Origin: Sulfuricurvum sp.
GTDB lineage: Bacteria; Campylobacterota; Campylobacteria; Campylobacterales; Sulfurimonadaceae
Direction: 5' to 3'
Assembly: GCF_028681615.1 (NCBI RefSeq)
Contig: NZ_JAQUHV010000004.1
Span: 62,001 to 126,000 of the forward strand
DNA length: 64,000 nt
The notes below the pieces were generated by a model, which did not search any database, was not told where the DNA came from, and saw only the letters and a list, made by a program, of their open reading frames with translations. Position numbers and translations under genes: made by a program. Of the stretch, positions 1 through 12,923 are shown piece after piece. The number at the start of each line of letters is the position of its first letter. Position 1 is the first letter of the stretch.

Positions 1-209
1 GCATAGCTTTCATCAACTGTAAACAAGGAAACCACATTCATATCCGCAGCCAACATTTTGGCAAATTTTTGGCTCATGTCATTACTGAGAGGGCTTGAAT
101 CTTCAATGGCTAGCGGGACAGACCCTTCAACCCCTTTAACCACTTCAATAGTGGCATCCGATCCCCATAAAAATTGTATTAAAATTAAAAAAATACCAAT
201 AAATTTCAA
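1..209 (-). CDS. tolB: Tol-Pal translocation protein TolB (N-terminal part)
   Basis: This is the first 69 codons of a gene that continues beyond the left edge. The TTG start at 209-207 has a GGAG ribosome site (220-217) inside the end of the preceding tolA-like gene. The product opens with a hydrophobic signal peptide (KFIGIFLILIQFLWGSDA) and continues with the start of the TolB N-terminal domain. TolB is the periplasmic beta-propeller protein that links TolA to Pal and peptidoglycan-associated outer-membrane proteins. Its place directly after tolQ-tolR-tolA supports the call, since pal usually follows. The beta-propeller lies outside the window and cannot be checked. Confidence 0.8.
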   Translation of the reverse strand, partial: MKFIGIFLILIQFLWGSDATIEVVKGVEGSVPLAIEDSSPLSNDMSQKFAKMLAADMNVVSLFTVDESY

Positions 210-213
210 AAAA

Positions 214-963
214 CTACTCCTTAGCGGTTAATATAAATTCCAACACCGTATCTTTGCCCTCAGGATGATCCGGAAAACGTATCACACTCAAGCGATCTCT
301 CAACCAATCAACTTCACTATTAAATGAGGTGTTAGCAGAATAACTCAAGACTCGATAACTGATCAATTTCCCTGATCCGCTAATATTCATACGCACTCTG
401 GCAACTGCTCCCGCACTTCCGGCAGGCGGATGAAAGTTGGTATAAACCAGCGCCTGAATCTTAGCATGGTATTCGTTAACAATCGGTCCGCTTGATCCAC
501 CTTGAACAACCATTTTTACAGATGGTTTTGCAAGTTCAACTTTATTCACTTTGTCAGTAAAGTTTGGCGTATCTTTGTGAGTTAAAAGCTCTTTCTCCAA
601 TTTATTCAGCTGTTCGTTTTGTTTATTGTCTTCAAGAGGTTTTTTAATGGTTTTTTGAGGCTTCACTTGTGCAAAAAGATCCGAAATCTCAGGAACCTTT
701 TCAGGTTGAACAGCCGGTTTTTCCGGTTCAGCAGCTGATTCTGATTTTTCTACTTCTACTTTTGGAGAGGGTTCAGTATGTTCTGTACTTTTTGTATTAT
801 TTACAGCAAGTGAAACAGAAATGAACTCACTTTTTGTCATCGCAAACTGTTCGACTTTCGGAGAAAAAATAAAATTGTACCCTGCTAAAAAAAGAAGAAA
901 TGCAAAAAGGGTTATAGAGATAAGCCCGCTTAGAAAAAAATAACGTTCATGATTAAAACCCAT
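214..963 (-). CDS. tolA: TolA/TonB-like energy-transducing protein
   Basis: The protein spans the periplasm and passes energy from the TolQR proton channel to the outer membrane. It has one N-terminal membrane helix at about residues 9-33, a Glu/Pro/Lys-rich stretch at about 60-150 typical of the periplasm-spanning arm, and a C-terminal domain at about 165-249 of the TonB/TolA type. It sits between the ExbD/TolR gene and tolB, and its stop precedes the tolB start by only 4 bases, so the unit is best read as Tol-Pal rather than TonB iron transport. Its length of 249 residues fits short campylobacterial TolA proteins. Sequence alone does not separate TolA from TonB; the neighbouring tolB decides it. 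Confidence 0.75.
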   Translation of the reverse strand: MGFNHERYFFLSGLISITLFAFLLFLAGYNFIFSPKVEQFAMTKSEFISVSLAVNNTKSTEHTEPSPKVEVEKSESAAEPEKPAVQPEKVPEISDLFAQVKPQKTIKKPLEDNKQNEQLNKLEKELLTHKDTPNFTDKVNKVELAKPSVKMVVQGGSSGPIVNEYHAKIQALVYTNFHPPAGSAGAVARVRMNISGSGKLISYRVLSYSANTSFNSEVDWLRDRLSVIRFPDHPEGKDTVLEFILTAKE

Positions 964-995
964 TTGACAGCACCTGTGGTTGCTCTAAAATACAT

Positions 996-1391
996 TTAAC
1001 CATTAGTAGCTAATGATACATCTCGAAATCCGGCTTGTTTGACTGCACCCAAAATTGACATCACTTTTCCATAGTCCAGAGATTGATCTGCACTGATAAG
1101 CACAGTCGCTTTGTGATCAAGTGTCTGAGCAAAGAGAGCAAAGTTATCTGCGAAAGTATCTAGTTTAAACGGCTCTTTATTTACCGTGACTTCACCATCT
1201 TTACTGATCGTAATATTTACAGGAGGAATTTTAGTCAGTTCATGTTGAGCTGAACCCTTAGGAAGGCGAATCAGCTCTTCATACACGATATTTGGAGAAA
1301 TGACCATCAAAATTGCAAGGAGAACCAACATTACATCGACAAGCGGAGTAATGTTGAGTTCCGGTTTTTCATCCCAATCAAACATAGTCAT
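996..1391 (-). CDS. tolR: Biopolymer transport protein ExbD/TolR
   Basis: This 131-residue protein has the ExbD/TolR layout: a short cytoplasmic N-terminus, one membrane helix at about 15-33 carrying the conserved proton-path aspartate (D19 in TPLVDVML), and a periplasmic domain. Together with TolQ it forms the proton-driven stator that powers TolA. Its ATG overlaps the stop of the TolQ gene (ATGA), so the two are translationally coupled. A second ATG two codons later is an equally good start. Confidence 0.85.
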   Translation of the reverse strand: MTMFDWDEKPELNITPLVDVMLVLLAILMVISPNIVYEELIRLPKGSAQHELTKIPPVNITISKDGEVTVNKEPFKLDTFADNFALFAQTLDHKATVLISADQSLDYGKVMSILGAVKQAGFRDVSLATNG

Positions 1392-1954
1392 TTCTCTTTG
1401 GAAAGGAGCGCATCACCTTGCATACGAATAAGACCCGAAAGCTCATAGGCTCTGCGTTTCAATATTTGATGATAGGTATAAGCGAAAATAGCAACAAATA
1501 TCCCCGATGCGGTAGCTACCAAAGCATCCGATACCCCTGAAGCTATGATACTCATTGTCCCATTTGTTCCACCGATGTGCTTGAAAGTATCCAAAATAGA
1601 TACTACAGTACCAAAAAGTCCAATAAACGGTGTCGTAGATGCTACTACAGAAAGAAACATCAGCCCTTTGGTTGCTTCTTTGGTTGCCGCATAGGAAGCC
1701 ATATCAAATAATGAAGAAGAAAAATGCGAAGATGATGCAACGAAATGTTTTAAATAGGCATAATCAGGGATCTTTTGCGAACCTAATAACAGTGATTCAA
1801 GCGATTTATTTTCGGTGCTGATCCACTGGTTAAGAGAAAAAAAGCGGTAAAAAAAGATCCAATTAACGGAGATAAAATAAAGAGAAAGCACCAGTAACAC
1901 AAAGAGTGTTACCGAGTTACTTTTATCGTAAAAAGATGCAAATGTCTGAAACAT
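1388..1954 (-). CDS. tolQ: MotA/TolQ/ExbB proton channel family protein
   Basis: The 188-residue membrane protein has three helices at about 15-37, 97-121 and 139-162. The last two hold the glycine/threonine-rich proton-channel signature (ASTTPFIGLFGTVVSIL and the ASG...LVATASGIFVAI stretch). It forms the pentameric channel that works with TolR and TolA. It begins three bases after the atpC stop and overlaps tolR, which suggests cotranscription with the ATP synthase genes. The ExbB and TolQ families are close; the tolB downstream favours TolQ. Confidence 0.85.
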   Translation of the reverse strand: MFQTFASFYDKSNSVTLFVLLVLSLYFISVNWIFFYRFFSLNQWISTENKSLESLLLGSQKIPDYAYLKHFVASSSHFSSSLFDMASYAATKEATKGLMFLSVVASTTPFIGLFGTVVSILDTFKHIGGTNGTMSIIASGVSDALVATASGIFVAIFAYTYHQILKRRAYELSGLIRMQGDALLSKEK

Positions 1955-1957
1955 CGT

Positions 1958-2350
1958 TTAGACTAAGTTGTGTGCCGCAGATTCGATACGTGCTGAAACG
2001 GTGGCAAACATAACGTTTGAATCGGTAATGCTGTTGATAAGTGATTTCGCCTCATCAAGAGCTTTAGCGATATCCCCTTCACTCTCACCACGAATTGCAA
2101 CTGCACCGTCAACCAATACAACCACTTTATTATCAGTGATTTGGACGACACCCCAGTTTACAACAATCGATTCAGTTTTACCGTTCTCTTTTTGAATGTC
2201 AACTACTCCGGCTTGGAGCAATGTAGTCAAAGAGACGTGTTCAGGGAGAACACCAAATTCTCCCTCTTCACCCGGAAGGGTGACGCTTTTAGCAGGACCG
2301 TTGAAAATCGACCCGCTTGGCGTTAGCACTTCTAATTGGAGTGTTTCCAT
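1958..2350 (-). CDS. atpC: F1Fo ATP synthase epsilon subunit
   Basis: This 130-residue protein has the N-terminal beta-sandwich of the epsilon subunit (opening METLQLEVLTPSG, then LPGEEGEFGVLPEHV) and a C-terminal helical hairpin. It belongs to the central rotor stalk and can inhibit ATP hydrolysis. It is the last of seven consecutive ATP synthase genes on this strand and follows atpD by 26 bases. Confidence 0.95.
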   Translation of the reverse strand: METLQLEVLTPSGSIFNGPAKSVTLPGEEGEFGVLPEHVSLTTLLQAGVVDIQKENGKTESIVVNWGVVQITDNKVVVLVDGAVAIRGESEGDIAKALDEAKSLINSITDSNVMFATVSARIESAAHNLV

Positions 2351-2376
2351 AGTGTTTCCTTTAAGGCGAGAAGCAA

Positions 2377-4679
<2,303 letters not shown>

Positions 4680-4687
4680 AAAGATCC

Positions 4688-6205
4688 TTATTCAGCAACG
4701 AAAGTAGATTTAAACTCTTCGAGTGCTTTTTTCATCGTTGCCATCGTTTCATCATCAATTTTAGATGTTTTAGCAATGCTTTCGAAAATTTGAGGATAAG
4801 ATGCTTCTACGAACGGATAAAGATCCGCTTCAAATCTAACAACGTTAGAAGCAGACATATCATCGAGGAAACCTTCGTTACCTGCGAAAATAATCAATGA
4901 TTGTTTCTCAGCTGAAAGTGGAGAATACGGAGGTTGTTTCAACACTTCCACCATACGTTGTCCACGCTCAAGTTGTTTACGGCTTACTTCGTCCAAATCA
5001 GAAGCAAACTGTGCAAACGCTTGTAGTTCACGGTATTGAGCAAGGTCAAGACGCAATGTTCCGGCAACTTGTTTCGTTGCTTTGATTTGCGCAGCACCAC
5101 CGACACGTGATACAGAAAGACCTACGTTGATCGCAGGACGGATACCTGAGTTGAACAAATCAGTTTCTAAGAAAATTTGACCGTCAGTGATCGAAATAAC
5201 GTTAGTCGGGATATACGCCGCAACGTCACCCGCTTGAGTTTCGATAATTGGAAGAGCAGTCAAAGAGCCAGCACCCAATTCATCATTCAATTTAGCTGCA
5301 CGCTCTAATAAACGGGAGTGTAGATAAAAAACGTCACCCGGATATGCTTCACGGCCCGGAGGGCGGCGTAGGATCAATGACATTTCACGGTATGCTACCG
5401 CATGTTTTGAGAGGTCATCATAAATGATCAAACCATGTTGTGCATTGTCACGGAAATATTCACCCATTGTTACACCCGTGTACGGTGCAAGGAATTGAAG
5501 TGCTGCCGCTTCAGAAGCCGGTGAGGAAACGATGATTGTATAATCCATTGCACCAGCTTCTTCAAGACGACGAACAACTTGAGCAACGGTTGATTCTTTT
5601 TGTCCGATAGCAACATAAACACAAAGAACGCCATTACCTTTTTGGTTGATGATAGTGTCTAGAGCAACCGTGGTTTTACCTGTTTGACGGTCACCGATGA
5701 TCAACTCACGTTGTCCGCGTCCGATCGGAACAAGTGCGTCAATCGCTTTAATACCGGTTGCCATTGGTTCATGAACCGATTTACGGGCCATAATACCAGG
5801 AGCTTTCTCTTCTACGAAACGCATTTCTGTAGTTTCAATTGGTCCTTTTCCGTCGATCGGCTCACCAAGAGCATTCACAACACGACCGAGAAGAGCTTTA
5901 CCTACAGGAACGCGTAAAAGACGACCAAGACGTTTTACGCTCATCCCTTCACGAAGTTCTTTCCCTTTACCGAGAATAACAACACCGACGCTGCTCTCTT
6001 CAAGGTTCATTACAAGACCGCGTGTGCCGTCTTCAAATTCAACCATTTCTCCGGCCATAACGTTGTTCAAGCCATAAACTTGAGCGATTCCGTCTCCGTA
6101 TGAGATGATTTTACCGGTTTCATTAATGTCTACATTAAGTTCGAAATTCTCAATTCGTTCTTTAATGATTGAACTGATTTCGTCTGCTTGTACTTTTGCT
6201 ACCAC
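4688..6205 (-). CDS. atpA: F1Fo ATP synthase alpha subunit
   Basis: The 505-residue F1 subunit has the nucleotide-binding loop GDRQTGKT at 171-178 and the family segment [20 protein letters not shown]. Alpha subunits form the non-catalytic nucleotide sites of the F1 hexamer. The start is a GTG preceded by AAAGGAG. It follows atpH by 20 bases. Confidence 0.97.
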   Translation of the reverse strand: MVAKVQADEISSIIKERIENFELNVDINETGKIISYGDGIAQVYGLNNVMAGEMVEFEDGTRGLVMNLEESSVGVVILGKGKELREGMSVKRLGRLLRVPVGKALLGRVVNALGEPIDGKGPIETTEMRFVEEKAPGIMARKSVHEPMATGIKAIDALVPIGRGQRELIIGDRQTGKTTVALDTIINQKGNGVLCVYVAIGQKESTVAQVVRRLEEAGAMDYTIIVSSPASEAAALQFLAPYTGVTMGEYFRDNAQHGLIIYDDLSKHAVAYREMSLILRRPPGREAYPGDVFYLHSRLLERAAKLNDELGAGSLTALPIIETQAGDVAAYIPTNVISITDGQIFLETDLFNSGIRPAINVGLSVSRVGGAAQIKATKQVAGTLRLDLAQYRELQAFAQFASDLDEVSRKQLERGQRMVEVLKQPPYSPLSAEKQSLIIFAGNEGFLDDMSASNVVRFEADLYPFVEASYPQIFESIAKTSKIDDETMATMKKALEEFKSTFVAE

Positions 6206-6225
6206 TATTTCTCCTTTCCCGAGGG

Positions 6226-6762
6226 TTAAATTGCTTTTAAAATGTGCTCAACAAGTTGAGCATTGAGGCGGCTTTTTGAAAAATTGATCTCAACGTTCAA
6301 ATCATCAACTTCAACGCGGATACCGTCAAAATCTGATGCAACGTAATCTAATGTGATTGTAGTACCTGTTTTAGTACCTAAATCACGAGCGATCAAATCG
6401 ACTGAAGCTTGATCAACAACGCTATTGCTGTAGATACGCCCTTTATACATTCGTTTTGAACTTGCAATCGAGCGTTTTAACTCTGACGCAAGAACAGGAA
6501 TCAAGAGTAAACGACCGTTTTCTGCTAATAATTTAACAAGGTTGTTTACCATTGAACTGTTTGCAGGAGCGACCATATCCAAAATTAATTGGCATTTAGC
6601 ATTCGCATTTACATCACTGCTATTTAAAATAGCAATGAATTTGTGATCATCATAGGCAACGGCAACACTACTGAGTAATGCTGATAAATTTTCCAATGAT
6701 TCCGCGTCACAGCTTTCCATTAAAGGTTTGATGTAACGTTTTGCAATGAGTTCATACTGCAT
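6226..6762 (-). CDS. atpH: F1Fo ATP synthase delta subunit
   Basis: This 178-residue protein fits the OSCP/delta family: a helical N-terminal domain and a C-terminal part ending in a short beta hairpin. It joins the peripheral stalk b subunits to the top of F1. Its ATG directly abuts the atpF stop codon, so translation is coupled. The family diverges quickly and the call leans on operon position as well as sequence. Confidence 0.9.
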   Translation of the reverse strand: MQYELIAKRYIKPLMESCDAESLENLSALLSSVAVAYDDHKFIAILNSSDVNANAKCQLILDMVAPANSSMVNNLVKLLAENGRLLLIPVLASELKRSIASSKRMYKGRIYSNSVVDQASVDLIARDLGTKTGTTITLDYVASDFDGIRVEVDDLNVEINFSKSRLNAQLVEHILKAI

Positions 6763-7278
6763 TTATGCCACCTTCTTTTTCAAGATTTCGGTCATAGCTT
6801 CTTTACCCAAAGCTTCATTACTGCGATTCATAACATCACTCATAAGCTCACTTACGACTTCACGAACCATTTTTCGTTTATCAAGTTCCATCAATGCACT
6901 ATTTTGCTTTGCAATAACCTCTAAGTCTTGCTCACATTGTGCCAAAATTTTGTCAGACAAAATTTTGTTTTCTTTTTTACTTGACTCTGCTAATTCGCTC
7001 GCGAATCGTTCCGCTTCTTCGACTTTGTGTTCTGCCGCCTCTTTGAGACGTTTTGACTCTCGAAGACGCTCTTGAACTTTTTCTAGCTCATCGGCAATCC
7101 CCGAACTTCTACCGCTAAAATAGTTTTTAAGCGGCTCTGCCAAAACGTAAAACAAAATTCCGGCAAAAATCAGGAAGTTGATCGTTCGCTGAACGATATC
7201 CGTAGAGCCCTCACCAGCCGCATCTGAACCAAATAGATATGCGCTGAGAAGTAATACTGTAACGATTATTTTACCCAT
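6763..7278 (-). CDS. atpF: F1Fo ATP synthase subunit b
   Basis: This is a peripheral stalk subunit with a signal-like hydrophobic N-terminus (MGKIIVTVLLLSAYLFGSDA), a membrane helix at about 32-50 and a long charged coiled coil rich in Lys, Glu and Ala. I set the start at the ATG at 7278 (171 residues). The upstream GTG at 7290 overlaps the GAGG ribosome site that serves this ATG. The gene overlaps the ribosome site region of atpF' and is one of two b-type subunits here, as is usual in this phylum. Confidence 0.9.
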   Translation of the reverse strand: MGKIIVTVLLLSAYLFGSDAAGEGSTDIVQRTINFLIFAGILFYVLAEPLKNYFSGRSSGIADELEKVQERLRESKRLKEAAEHKVEEAERFASELAESSKKENKILSDKILAQCEQDLEVIAKQNSALMELDKRKMVREVVSELMSDVMNRSNEALGKEAMTEILKKKVA

Positions 7279-7286
7279 TGCATACC

Positions 7287-7709
7287 TCACATCTGACTTA
7301 GTTTTGCTGATACAGCAGATTCGAATGCAGGAACTTCATTTTGAAGTGTTGCAATCAACTGTGTGCGCTCTTGCGATAAATCGCTTTCGAACTTCGTGTA
7401 CTCAAGTGCTAATTCAGCACGTTTTGTCTCTATTTTGCTATTTGCCAGCGCTTTGGCCTCAGCAATAACTTTTTCTCTTAATGCCGCTGCTTCCAGTTTA
7501 GCATCACTCATAATCTTTTCTGCTTTGGCATGAAATGCAGCGATTTCGGAATCGTTGTTACCAACTTGCTCCAAATCTTTTTTAATATCTGCATCCCGTT
7601 TTTCCATATAGCTGAAAAGAGGTTTGTAAAGCAAACTGTTTAGTAGGGCAATAAGGACAAGGAAGACAATCAGTGTGCTGCCAAGCAGCATCGGACTTAT
7701 ATCTAACAT
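7287..7709 (-). CDS. atpF': F1Fo ATP synthase subunit b'
   Basis: This 140-residue protein has one N-terminal membrane helix (residues about 7-27, LGSTLIVFLVLIALLNSLLY) followed by an alanine- and lysine-rich coiled coil. It forms a heterodimeric peripheral stalk with subunit b. It opens the ATP synthase gene run; the a and c subunits are not in this window, as expected for Campylobacterota, where they are encoded elsewhere. Confidence 0.88.
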   Translation of the reverse strand: MLDISPMLLGSTLIVFLVLIALLNSLLYKPLFSYMEKRDADIKKDLEQVGNNDSEIAAFHAKAEKIMSDAKLEAAALREKVIAEAKALANSKIETKRAELALEYTKFESDLSQERTQLIATLQNEVPAFESAVSAKLSQM

Positions 7710-7777
7710 ACCACCTCCTAAAAGTTGCGTGATTATACAACTTATAAATTGAAGGGACAGTTAAACGTCAAAAGATA

Positions 7778-8620
7778 TTAAGAAAGTAGGTCTAAAAATG
7801 ATTCAATTTGATCATTATCTTCAAATTCAATGGTCATTTTGTAACCTTTTGTGCTACATTTATAACCAAGCATCTGTAAATGTTTTTTTACTGAAGTAAA
7901 ATTCAGCCCTTCAGCAGTATGTGAATCTTGTGAAGTTGGAGAAGGGAGTTTAATTTTTTTTACCATACTTTCCACATCCCGAACACTCAATTTTTGACCG
8001 ATAATGGAATCGATCATCATCGTTTGCTCGTTTGGTTCCAAACCAATAATGACTTTTGCATGTCCGGCAGTAATTTTTCCCTCTACTAATGCTTTACGTC
8101 CTTTTTCACTCAACTGCAATAGACGTAAGGTATTCGTTATTTGAGTACGGCTTTTGTGCACGGTTTGGGAAAGCTGCTCGTGGGTTAACTCATGTATATC
8201 GATCAATTCTTGATACGCTTGTGCCAAATCAATAGCATTCAGTTCATCACGTTGGATATTTTCAATCAATGCCTGCTGACGCATCTGTTCATCACTGACA
8301 TTAACAACAATTGCTTTAATCGTTTTATTTTTGGCAAGCTTACTCGCACGCAAACGGCGTTCACCAGCTATCAAGATAAAACCGTCTAAATCTTCTTTGA
8401 TAACGATAGGCTGCAACAATCCGTGTGTTTTAATTGATTCGGCAAGCTCTGCCAAAGATTCAGGATCAAAATGTTTACGAGGTTGATAAGGATTTGGACG
8501 TATTTTACTTAAAGAAATCTCTTCTACTCCGCCTCTTTTTGGAAGTTCATTATCATATGCTTCTTCGATTTCACTTAGAAGTGCGCCTAGCCCTCTTCCC
8601 AATGCTGATGCTTTCGCCAT
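7778..8620 (-). CDS. parB: Chromosome partitioning protein ParB
   Basis: The 280-residue protein has the N-terminal LGRGLGALL motif that stimulates ParA, the ParB/Srx nucleotide-binding core with GERRLRA at 86-92, and a helix-turn-helix at about 143-168. It binds parS sites and spreads along DNA as a CTP-dependent clamp. It follows parA by 9 bases. I did not find a canonical parS 16-mer nearby. Confidence 0.95.
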   Translation of the reverse strand: MAKASALGRGLGALLSEIEEAYDNELPKRGGVEEISLSKIRPNPYQPRKHFDPESLAELAESIKTHGLLQPIVIKEDLDGFILIAGERRLRASKLAKNKTIKAIVVNVSDEQMRQQALIENIQRDELNAIDLAQAYQELIDIHELTHEQLSQTVHKSRTQITNTLRLLQLSEKGRKALVEGKITAGHAKVIIGLEPNEQTMMIDSIIGQKLSVRDVESMVKKIKLPSPTSQDSHTAEGLNFTSVKKHLQMLGYKCSTKGYKMTIEFEDNDQIESFLDLLS

Positions 8621-8629
8621 ATTTTTCCT

Positions 8630-9415
8630 TTAGGCGATAATGGCATGTGCCAAATCTTGGTACGCCATAGATCCGCTCGATTTGACATCATACAAAATTG
8701 CCGGCTTTCCAAAACTCGGGGATTCAGCTAGTTTGACATTTCGTGGAATAACGATAAATTCATCACTTCCGCCCGATTTAAAAAGCTTAGCCTGAAAATG
8801 CTGTCGTAGATCGGCAAAGACCTGACGGGAAAGGTTATTTTGAGCACTGTACATTGTCGGTAAAAAACCTTTAATAGTCAGCTTTGGATTAATCGTCTTA
8901 CGAACCAATTTAACGGTGTTCAAAAGCTGCGCCAATCCTTCAAGTGCAAAAAACTCACATTGGATTGGAATAATGACGGAGTTCGATGCCGAAAGTGCAT
9001 TGATTGTCATTGGCCCAAGTGCCGGTGGTGAATCGATAATAACATAATCGTATTCGTCTTTGACTTGAGCAATGGCACGTTTCAAAATCAGTTCACGCCC
9101 TTTTGCATTGTCCGCATCATAATATTCTTTTTCAACTCCGACCAAACCGATATTCGAAGGGGCGATGAACAGTTTCGGCAATGCCGTCTTTAAAATAATT
9201 TCACGAAGTTTTTTTGCACCGATAAGTACATGATAGATATTAAACTCATAATTGTTGCGATGATACCCTAATGAGGTCGTTGCGTTTGCTTGCGGATCGG
9301 CATCGATCAGTAATACTCTTTTTTCAGCAACGGCTAGGGATGCGGCTAAGTTAACGGCGGTCGTGGTTTTACCCACTCCCCCTTTTTGATTGGCAATAAC
9401 AATAACTTCACTCAT
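8630..9415 (-). CDS. parA: Chromosome partitioning ATPase ParA/Soj
   Basis: This 261-residue Walker-type ATPase has the deviant Walker A motif KGGVGKTT (11-18), the switch [12 protein letters not shown] and the Walker B-like [11 protein letters not shown]. It drives segregation of ParB-bound origin regions. Its ATG overlaps the stop of birA (ATGA). The parAB pair next to the ATP synthase operon is typical of this phylum. Confidence 0.95.
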   Translation of the reverse strand: MSEVIVIANQKGGVGKTTTAVNLAASLAVAEKRVLLIDADPQANATTSLGYHRNNYEFNIYHVLIGAKKLREIILKTALPKLFIAPSNIGLVGVEKEYYDADNAKGRELILKRAIAQVKDEYDYVIIDSPPALGPMTINALSASNSVIIPIQCEFFALEGLAQLLNTVKLVRKTINPKLTIKGFLPTMYSAQNNLSRQVFADLRQHFQAKLFKSGGSDEFIVIPRNVKLAESPSFGKPAILYDVKSSGSMAYQDLAHAIIA

Positions 9416-10047
9416 CGTAAACTAAATATCCTTTGGCCATCACATTCTAACGATCCGTCTTCTAATAAAACGGCCCGTTCCAATGCAACTTTTTCATTAT
9501 TGTTGTGGGTAAAAAAATCTCTACTGTTTTCAAATTCTATCTGGTAATTACTAAAAATCTGCTTCCACGATGGTAAATTTATAAACAACTCACTATAAGC
9601 TTTTGTTAAATCATATGCACTGATCGCAATATCTATTTTTCCAAAATCTTCTGGGGCTTCCATCAGATTAATACCAATGCCGCATACAAGTGTATCCCCA
9701 ATCAAATTGGTGATCACTCCACCGATTTTTTTATTTCCCAAATAAAAATCATTGGGCCATTTAAGCCATACCTTTGAACCAAACGAGTGCAAAAGTTCTT
9801 TCATCAAAAAAGCCATATAAATTGATGAAGACTCCAATCTCAAATCTGTAGGAAGGGATGCACGAGGCAGGGCTACAGATATAAAAAGGTTTCCTGTGGC
9901 ACTGATCCAACTATTGCCTCGAGAACCTTTCCCTATTGTTTGCGATGATGCACCTACACATACCGGGGCAGATAATCGTGCAGCTTTAAGTTCTTCCAAA
10001 AGAAAGCTTTGAGTCGATTCAAGCGACTCAAACCAATGGATTTCCAC
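9412..10047 (-). CDS. birA: Biotin--[acetyl-CoA-carboxylase] ligase BirA
   Basis: The 211-residue enzyme attaches biotin to the carrier protein of acetyl-CoA carboxylase. It shows the biotinyl-AMP loop GKGSRGNSW (39-47), KWPND (96-100) and KKIGG (106-110). There is no N-terminal DNA-binding domain, so it should be a ligase without the repressor function known in E. coli. The GTG start lies within the last 20 bases of fmt, so translation is coupled. Confidence 0.92.
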   Translation of the reverse strand: MEIHWFESLESTQSFLLEELKAARLSAPVCVGASSQTIGKGSRGNSWISATGNLFISVALPRASLPTDLRLESSSIYMAFLMKELLHSFGSKVWLKWPNDFYLGNKKIGGVITNLIGDTLVCGIGINLMEAPEDFGKIDIAISAYDLTKAYSELFINLPSWKQIFSNYQIEFENSRDFFTHNNNEKVALERAVLLEDGSLECDGQRIFSLR

Positions 10048-10939
10048 ACCCTATCCGTTTTCCGTTGAGATAATCAACGACTGAGGTCTCTTGTTTTGAA
10101 GGAGCTTGAACTTTAATAATGCGCAATGAACCTTTGCCGCATTGAACGACGATACTCTCTTTATCCATAGAAAGTATCATTCCAGCCGTACCGCTGCTGA
10201 GTTCCTCTTCGAGTTTCATTGCTTTGATTTTTAACCCTGAATCGATAAATATACCCGGCCACGGCGTGAATGCACGATAGCGGTTATAGATTTCGCGTGC
10301 ATCGGAAAAATCGATCAAACCGTCAGATTTAAGAATCTTCTTGCAATGCGTCGCGTCGTCATCATTTTGCTTTACCGCACTTTTTCGATTCCAGTTGCGG
10401 ATTACATCAAGAGTCAAATCCACTGCAGTATCGGTCAAACGTTTATACAGCGATTCCACCATCTCATCCGCACCGATGCTAACGGTTTCAATCTTGATAA
10501 TATCTCCCGTATCAAGTCCTTCATCCATCCACATCGCTGTTACACCGCTTATTGGGTCGTTGTTCAATAAACTTTGCTGAATCGGACTGGCACCTCGGTA
10601 TTGAGGGAGAATGGAAGCGTGTAAATTGACACAAGGGGCATGATCTAAAATCGCTTTCGGCAAAATCTGTCCGTAAGCCGCGACAATAATCATATCGCAA
10701 GGAATCGTCAAGAGTTCCTTGACTACCGCTTCGTCTCGTAATCGATTCGGCTGAATGACACGAAGATTTGCCTTTTCCGCCAACACTTTGACTATAGGCG
10801 GTGTCAAAATTCCTTTACGGCCCACCGGTTTATCCGGCTGAGTATAGACGGCTACAATCTCAATATCATCTGCCTGGATCAGAGCCTCTAAAATGGTTCC
10901 CGCATATTCGGGTGTTCCCATAAAAATAATACGGGTCAA
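10028..10939 (-). CDS. fmt: Methionyl-tRNA formyltransferase
   Basis: The 303-residue enzyme formylates initiator Met-tRNA. The N-terminal Rossmann domain carries the folate-site N105 and H107 in NLHASILPQYRGASP and the downstream DEGLDTGDI motif. The C-terminal OB-like domain begins at about 205. The TTG start, preceded by GAGGAAC, immediately follows the proB stop, and the 3' end overlaps birA. Confidence 0.95.
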   Translation of the reverse strand: MTRIIFMGTPEYAGTILEALIQADDIEIVAVYTQPDKPVGRKGILTPPIVKVLAEKANLRVIQPNRLRDEAVVKELLTIPCDMIIVAAYGQILPKAILDHAPCVNLHASILPQYRGASPIQQSLLNNDPISGVTAMWMDEGLDTGDIIKIETVSIGADEMVESLYKRLTDTAVDLTLDVIRNWNRKSAVKQNDDDATHCKKILKSDGLIDFSDAREIYNRYRAFTPWPGIFIDSGLKIKAMKLEEELSSGTAGMILSMDKESIVVQCGKGSLRIIKVQAPSKQETSVVDYLNGKRIGCGNPLV

Positions 10940-11710
10940 TTAAAGTTCCTCTTGGGCTTTAAACAAACTGCCGCCAAGATGTTCGCCGGCTATCAAAAAA
11001 CTGCGTGCATCGCTAAGATCAAATCCGCTTGCTAAAAACATTGCACCGCCGCGTTTGAGAAGAAAATCAGCTGCTTTGAGTTTAGTAACAATGCCGCCTG
11101 TTGCAAAATTGTGATTAGGAGTAACTTCCATTAAAAGTTCTTCAGGAGTAATGCTTTCTATTCGTGTTCTTACCATTGCATCCTCATACGTACGAGGATC
11201 TTTGTCGTAATAGGCGTCGATATCTGATAATATAACCAATAAATCCGCCCCAAAATGATAAGCGGCATATGCAGATAGCTGATCATTATCACCTAAAACA
11301 AGTTCTTCTGTTGCAGTTGCATCGTTTTCATTAATAATAGGAATTACATTATGTTTAAGGAGCGTTTCAATCGTATCTTTAGCTTTTTGAGACTGCTCAT
11401 CCGTATTAAAGTTGGCTGCTGTTACCAATACTTGGGAAGGGAGAATATTATGGTGTTCAAACATCTTTCGATATTTGTTCATCAATATCGGCTGACCGAT
11501 AGAAGCAAGGGCTTGCTTGTTCGCTAAAATTTTTTTATCAAGTTTGAGTTCTGTATACCCTGCAGCGACTGCACCGGAAGAGACAAGGATCACTTCATAG
11601 CTCTTTTTGAGCTCGGCAATAAAATCGACCAGATTTTGCATGCGGTCTTTTGCAATACGGTTCTGTTCGCTTAAAACAGCACTTCCGACTTTAACGACGA
11701 TCCGCTTCAT
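10940..11710 (-). CDS. proB: Glutamate 5-kinase
   Basis: The 256-residue amino-acid kinase opens with VKVGSAVLS and contains the [12 protein letters not shown] and GDNDQLSAY motifs. It carries out the first step of proline synthesis. It lacks the C-terminal PUA domain found in longer ProB proteins, a common form in Campylobacterota. It overlaps the obg stop (ATGA). Confidence 0.94.
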   Translation of the reverse strand: MKRIVVKVGSAVLSEQNRIAKDRMQNLVDFIAELKKSYEVILVSSGAVAAGYTELKLDKKILANKQALASIGQPILMNKYRKMFEHHNILPSQVLVTAANFNTDEQSQKAKDTIETLLKHNVIPIINENDATATEELVLGDNDQLSAYAAYHFGADLLVILSDIDAYYDKDPRTYEDAMVRTRIESITPEELLMEVTPNHNFATGGIVTKLKAADFLLKRGGAMFLASGFDLSDARSFLIAGEHLGGSLFKAQEEL

Positions 11711-12804
11711 TTGCGCTCCGTTACGACCATTTGATAAAGTGCATACGTTAAAGGTTTGATATTGAGATTGATCGCCGAAGAGATCGGAGCGATAAATGCC
11801 GGTTTTGTACGATCATAAAACGCTTTATCAAAATCTTCTTGTTCATAAACCGGATACTCTTCACTAAAAGCAAAACGACTTTTGGTTACCGGAGCCAGAT
11901 TAACCAATTTCAAAAAGGCATTGGTTTTTTCAATCGCCTCTTCGGGGCTCATCGCATCGGCACGGGTCAATGCAATTGCAAAATTACGTTCTGCCAATAA
12001 GGGTGAGAATTTTTCGAGTTCTTGCTTTAGCGTTTCGTACTGATATTCTAACTCATGGTACGATGCCAAATCAATCATAAACAACAATGTTTTCGTACGT
12101 TCAATATGTCGTAGGAATTTAAGACCAAGCCCTTTCCCCTCTGATGCTCCACCGATGATACCGGGAATATCTGCCATAATATACGAATCGAACTCACCGA
12201 TATTGATTTGTCCGAGTTTCGGAGTCAATGTAGTAAATTCATAATTTGCCACTTCCGGACGGGCATTTGAAACTGTAGAGATCAAGGTTGACTTACCGAC
12301 ATTCGGAAAACCGACAAGCCCGACATCAGCGATCAATTTAAGATCAAGCCGGACAACCCGTGTAACAGCCGGTTCACCCGGCTGTGCATACATCGGTTTT
12401 TGGTTAGTTGAAGATTTAAAATGGACATTTCCAAGTCCACCGCGTCCTCCTTCTAAAAAGAGAACCTCTTTACCGTCTTCAAGAAGATCCAATAAAACTT
12501 CGCCTGTTTCGACATCAACAACCTGCGTTCCGGGTGGAACGACAACAACAAGTCGTTTACCCGCTTTACCTGCCATGTTCGAGCCGGAACCCGGCTGTCC
12601 TTTGTCGGCTTTTAGATTTTTGTTCCCTTGGAAATGGGCGAGGGTGTGTGTATTGTTATCAACTCTAAAATATACATCGCCCCCTTTACCGCCGTCACCG
12701 CCGTTTGGACCACCTTGAAGGACGTATTTTTCCCGTCTGAAAGCAACACACCCTGCTCCCCCTTTTCCGGATGAGACGGTAATTTCTACACTATCACTAA
12801 ACAT
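11707..12804 (-). CDS. obg: GTPase Obg/CgtA
   Basis: This is a ribosome-associated GTPase. The glycine-rich Obg fold occupies the first ~158 residues (opening [18 protein letters not shown]), followed by the G domain with GFPNVGKST at 165-173 and DIPG. I chose the ATG at 12804 (365 residues) because family members begin at this point. The in-frame start at 12849 would add 15 residues with no family equivalent. It follows the rplU-rpmA unit, from which a terminator at 12924-12941 separates it. Confidence 0.95.
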   Translation of the reverse strand: MFSDSVEITVSSGKGGAGCVAFRREKYVLQGGPNGGDGGKGGDVYFRVDNNTHTLAHFQGNKNLKADKGQPGSGSNMAGKAGKRLVVVVPPGTQVVDVETGEVLLDLLEDGKEVLFLEGGRGGLGNVHFKSSTNQKPMYAQPGEPAVTRVVRLDLKLIADVGLVGFPNVGKSTLISTVSNARPEVANYEFTTLTPKLGQINIGEFDSYIMADIPGIIGGASEGKGLGLKFLRHIERTKTLLFMIDLASYHELEYQYETLKQELEKFSPLLAERNFAIALTRADAMSPEEAIEKTNAFLKLVNLAPVTKSRFAFSEEYPVYEQEDFDKAFYDRTKPAFIAPISSAINLNIKPLTYALYQMVVTERK

Positions 12805-12923
12805 GGATGTCCTTAAAGTTATTTTGAACATTTGCCTCGGATGAGACAATTATTATTTGCTTAACACTATACTTCGTCATTAAAGTACACAATTAAAAAG
12901 ATAATTTTGGAAATTGTATCAAA

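Noticed and set aside
7778-9415. Nearby parS site for ParB
   Set aside because: No canonical TGTTTCACGTGAAACA-like 16-mer was seen in the window; a diverged parS cannot be excluded.
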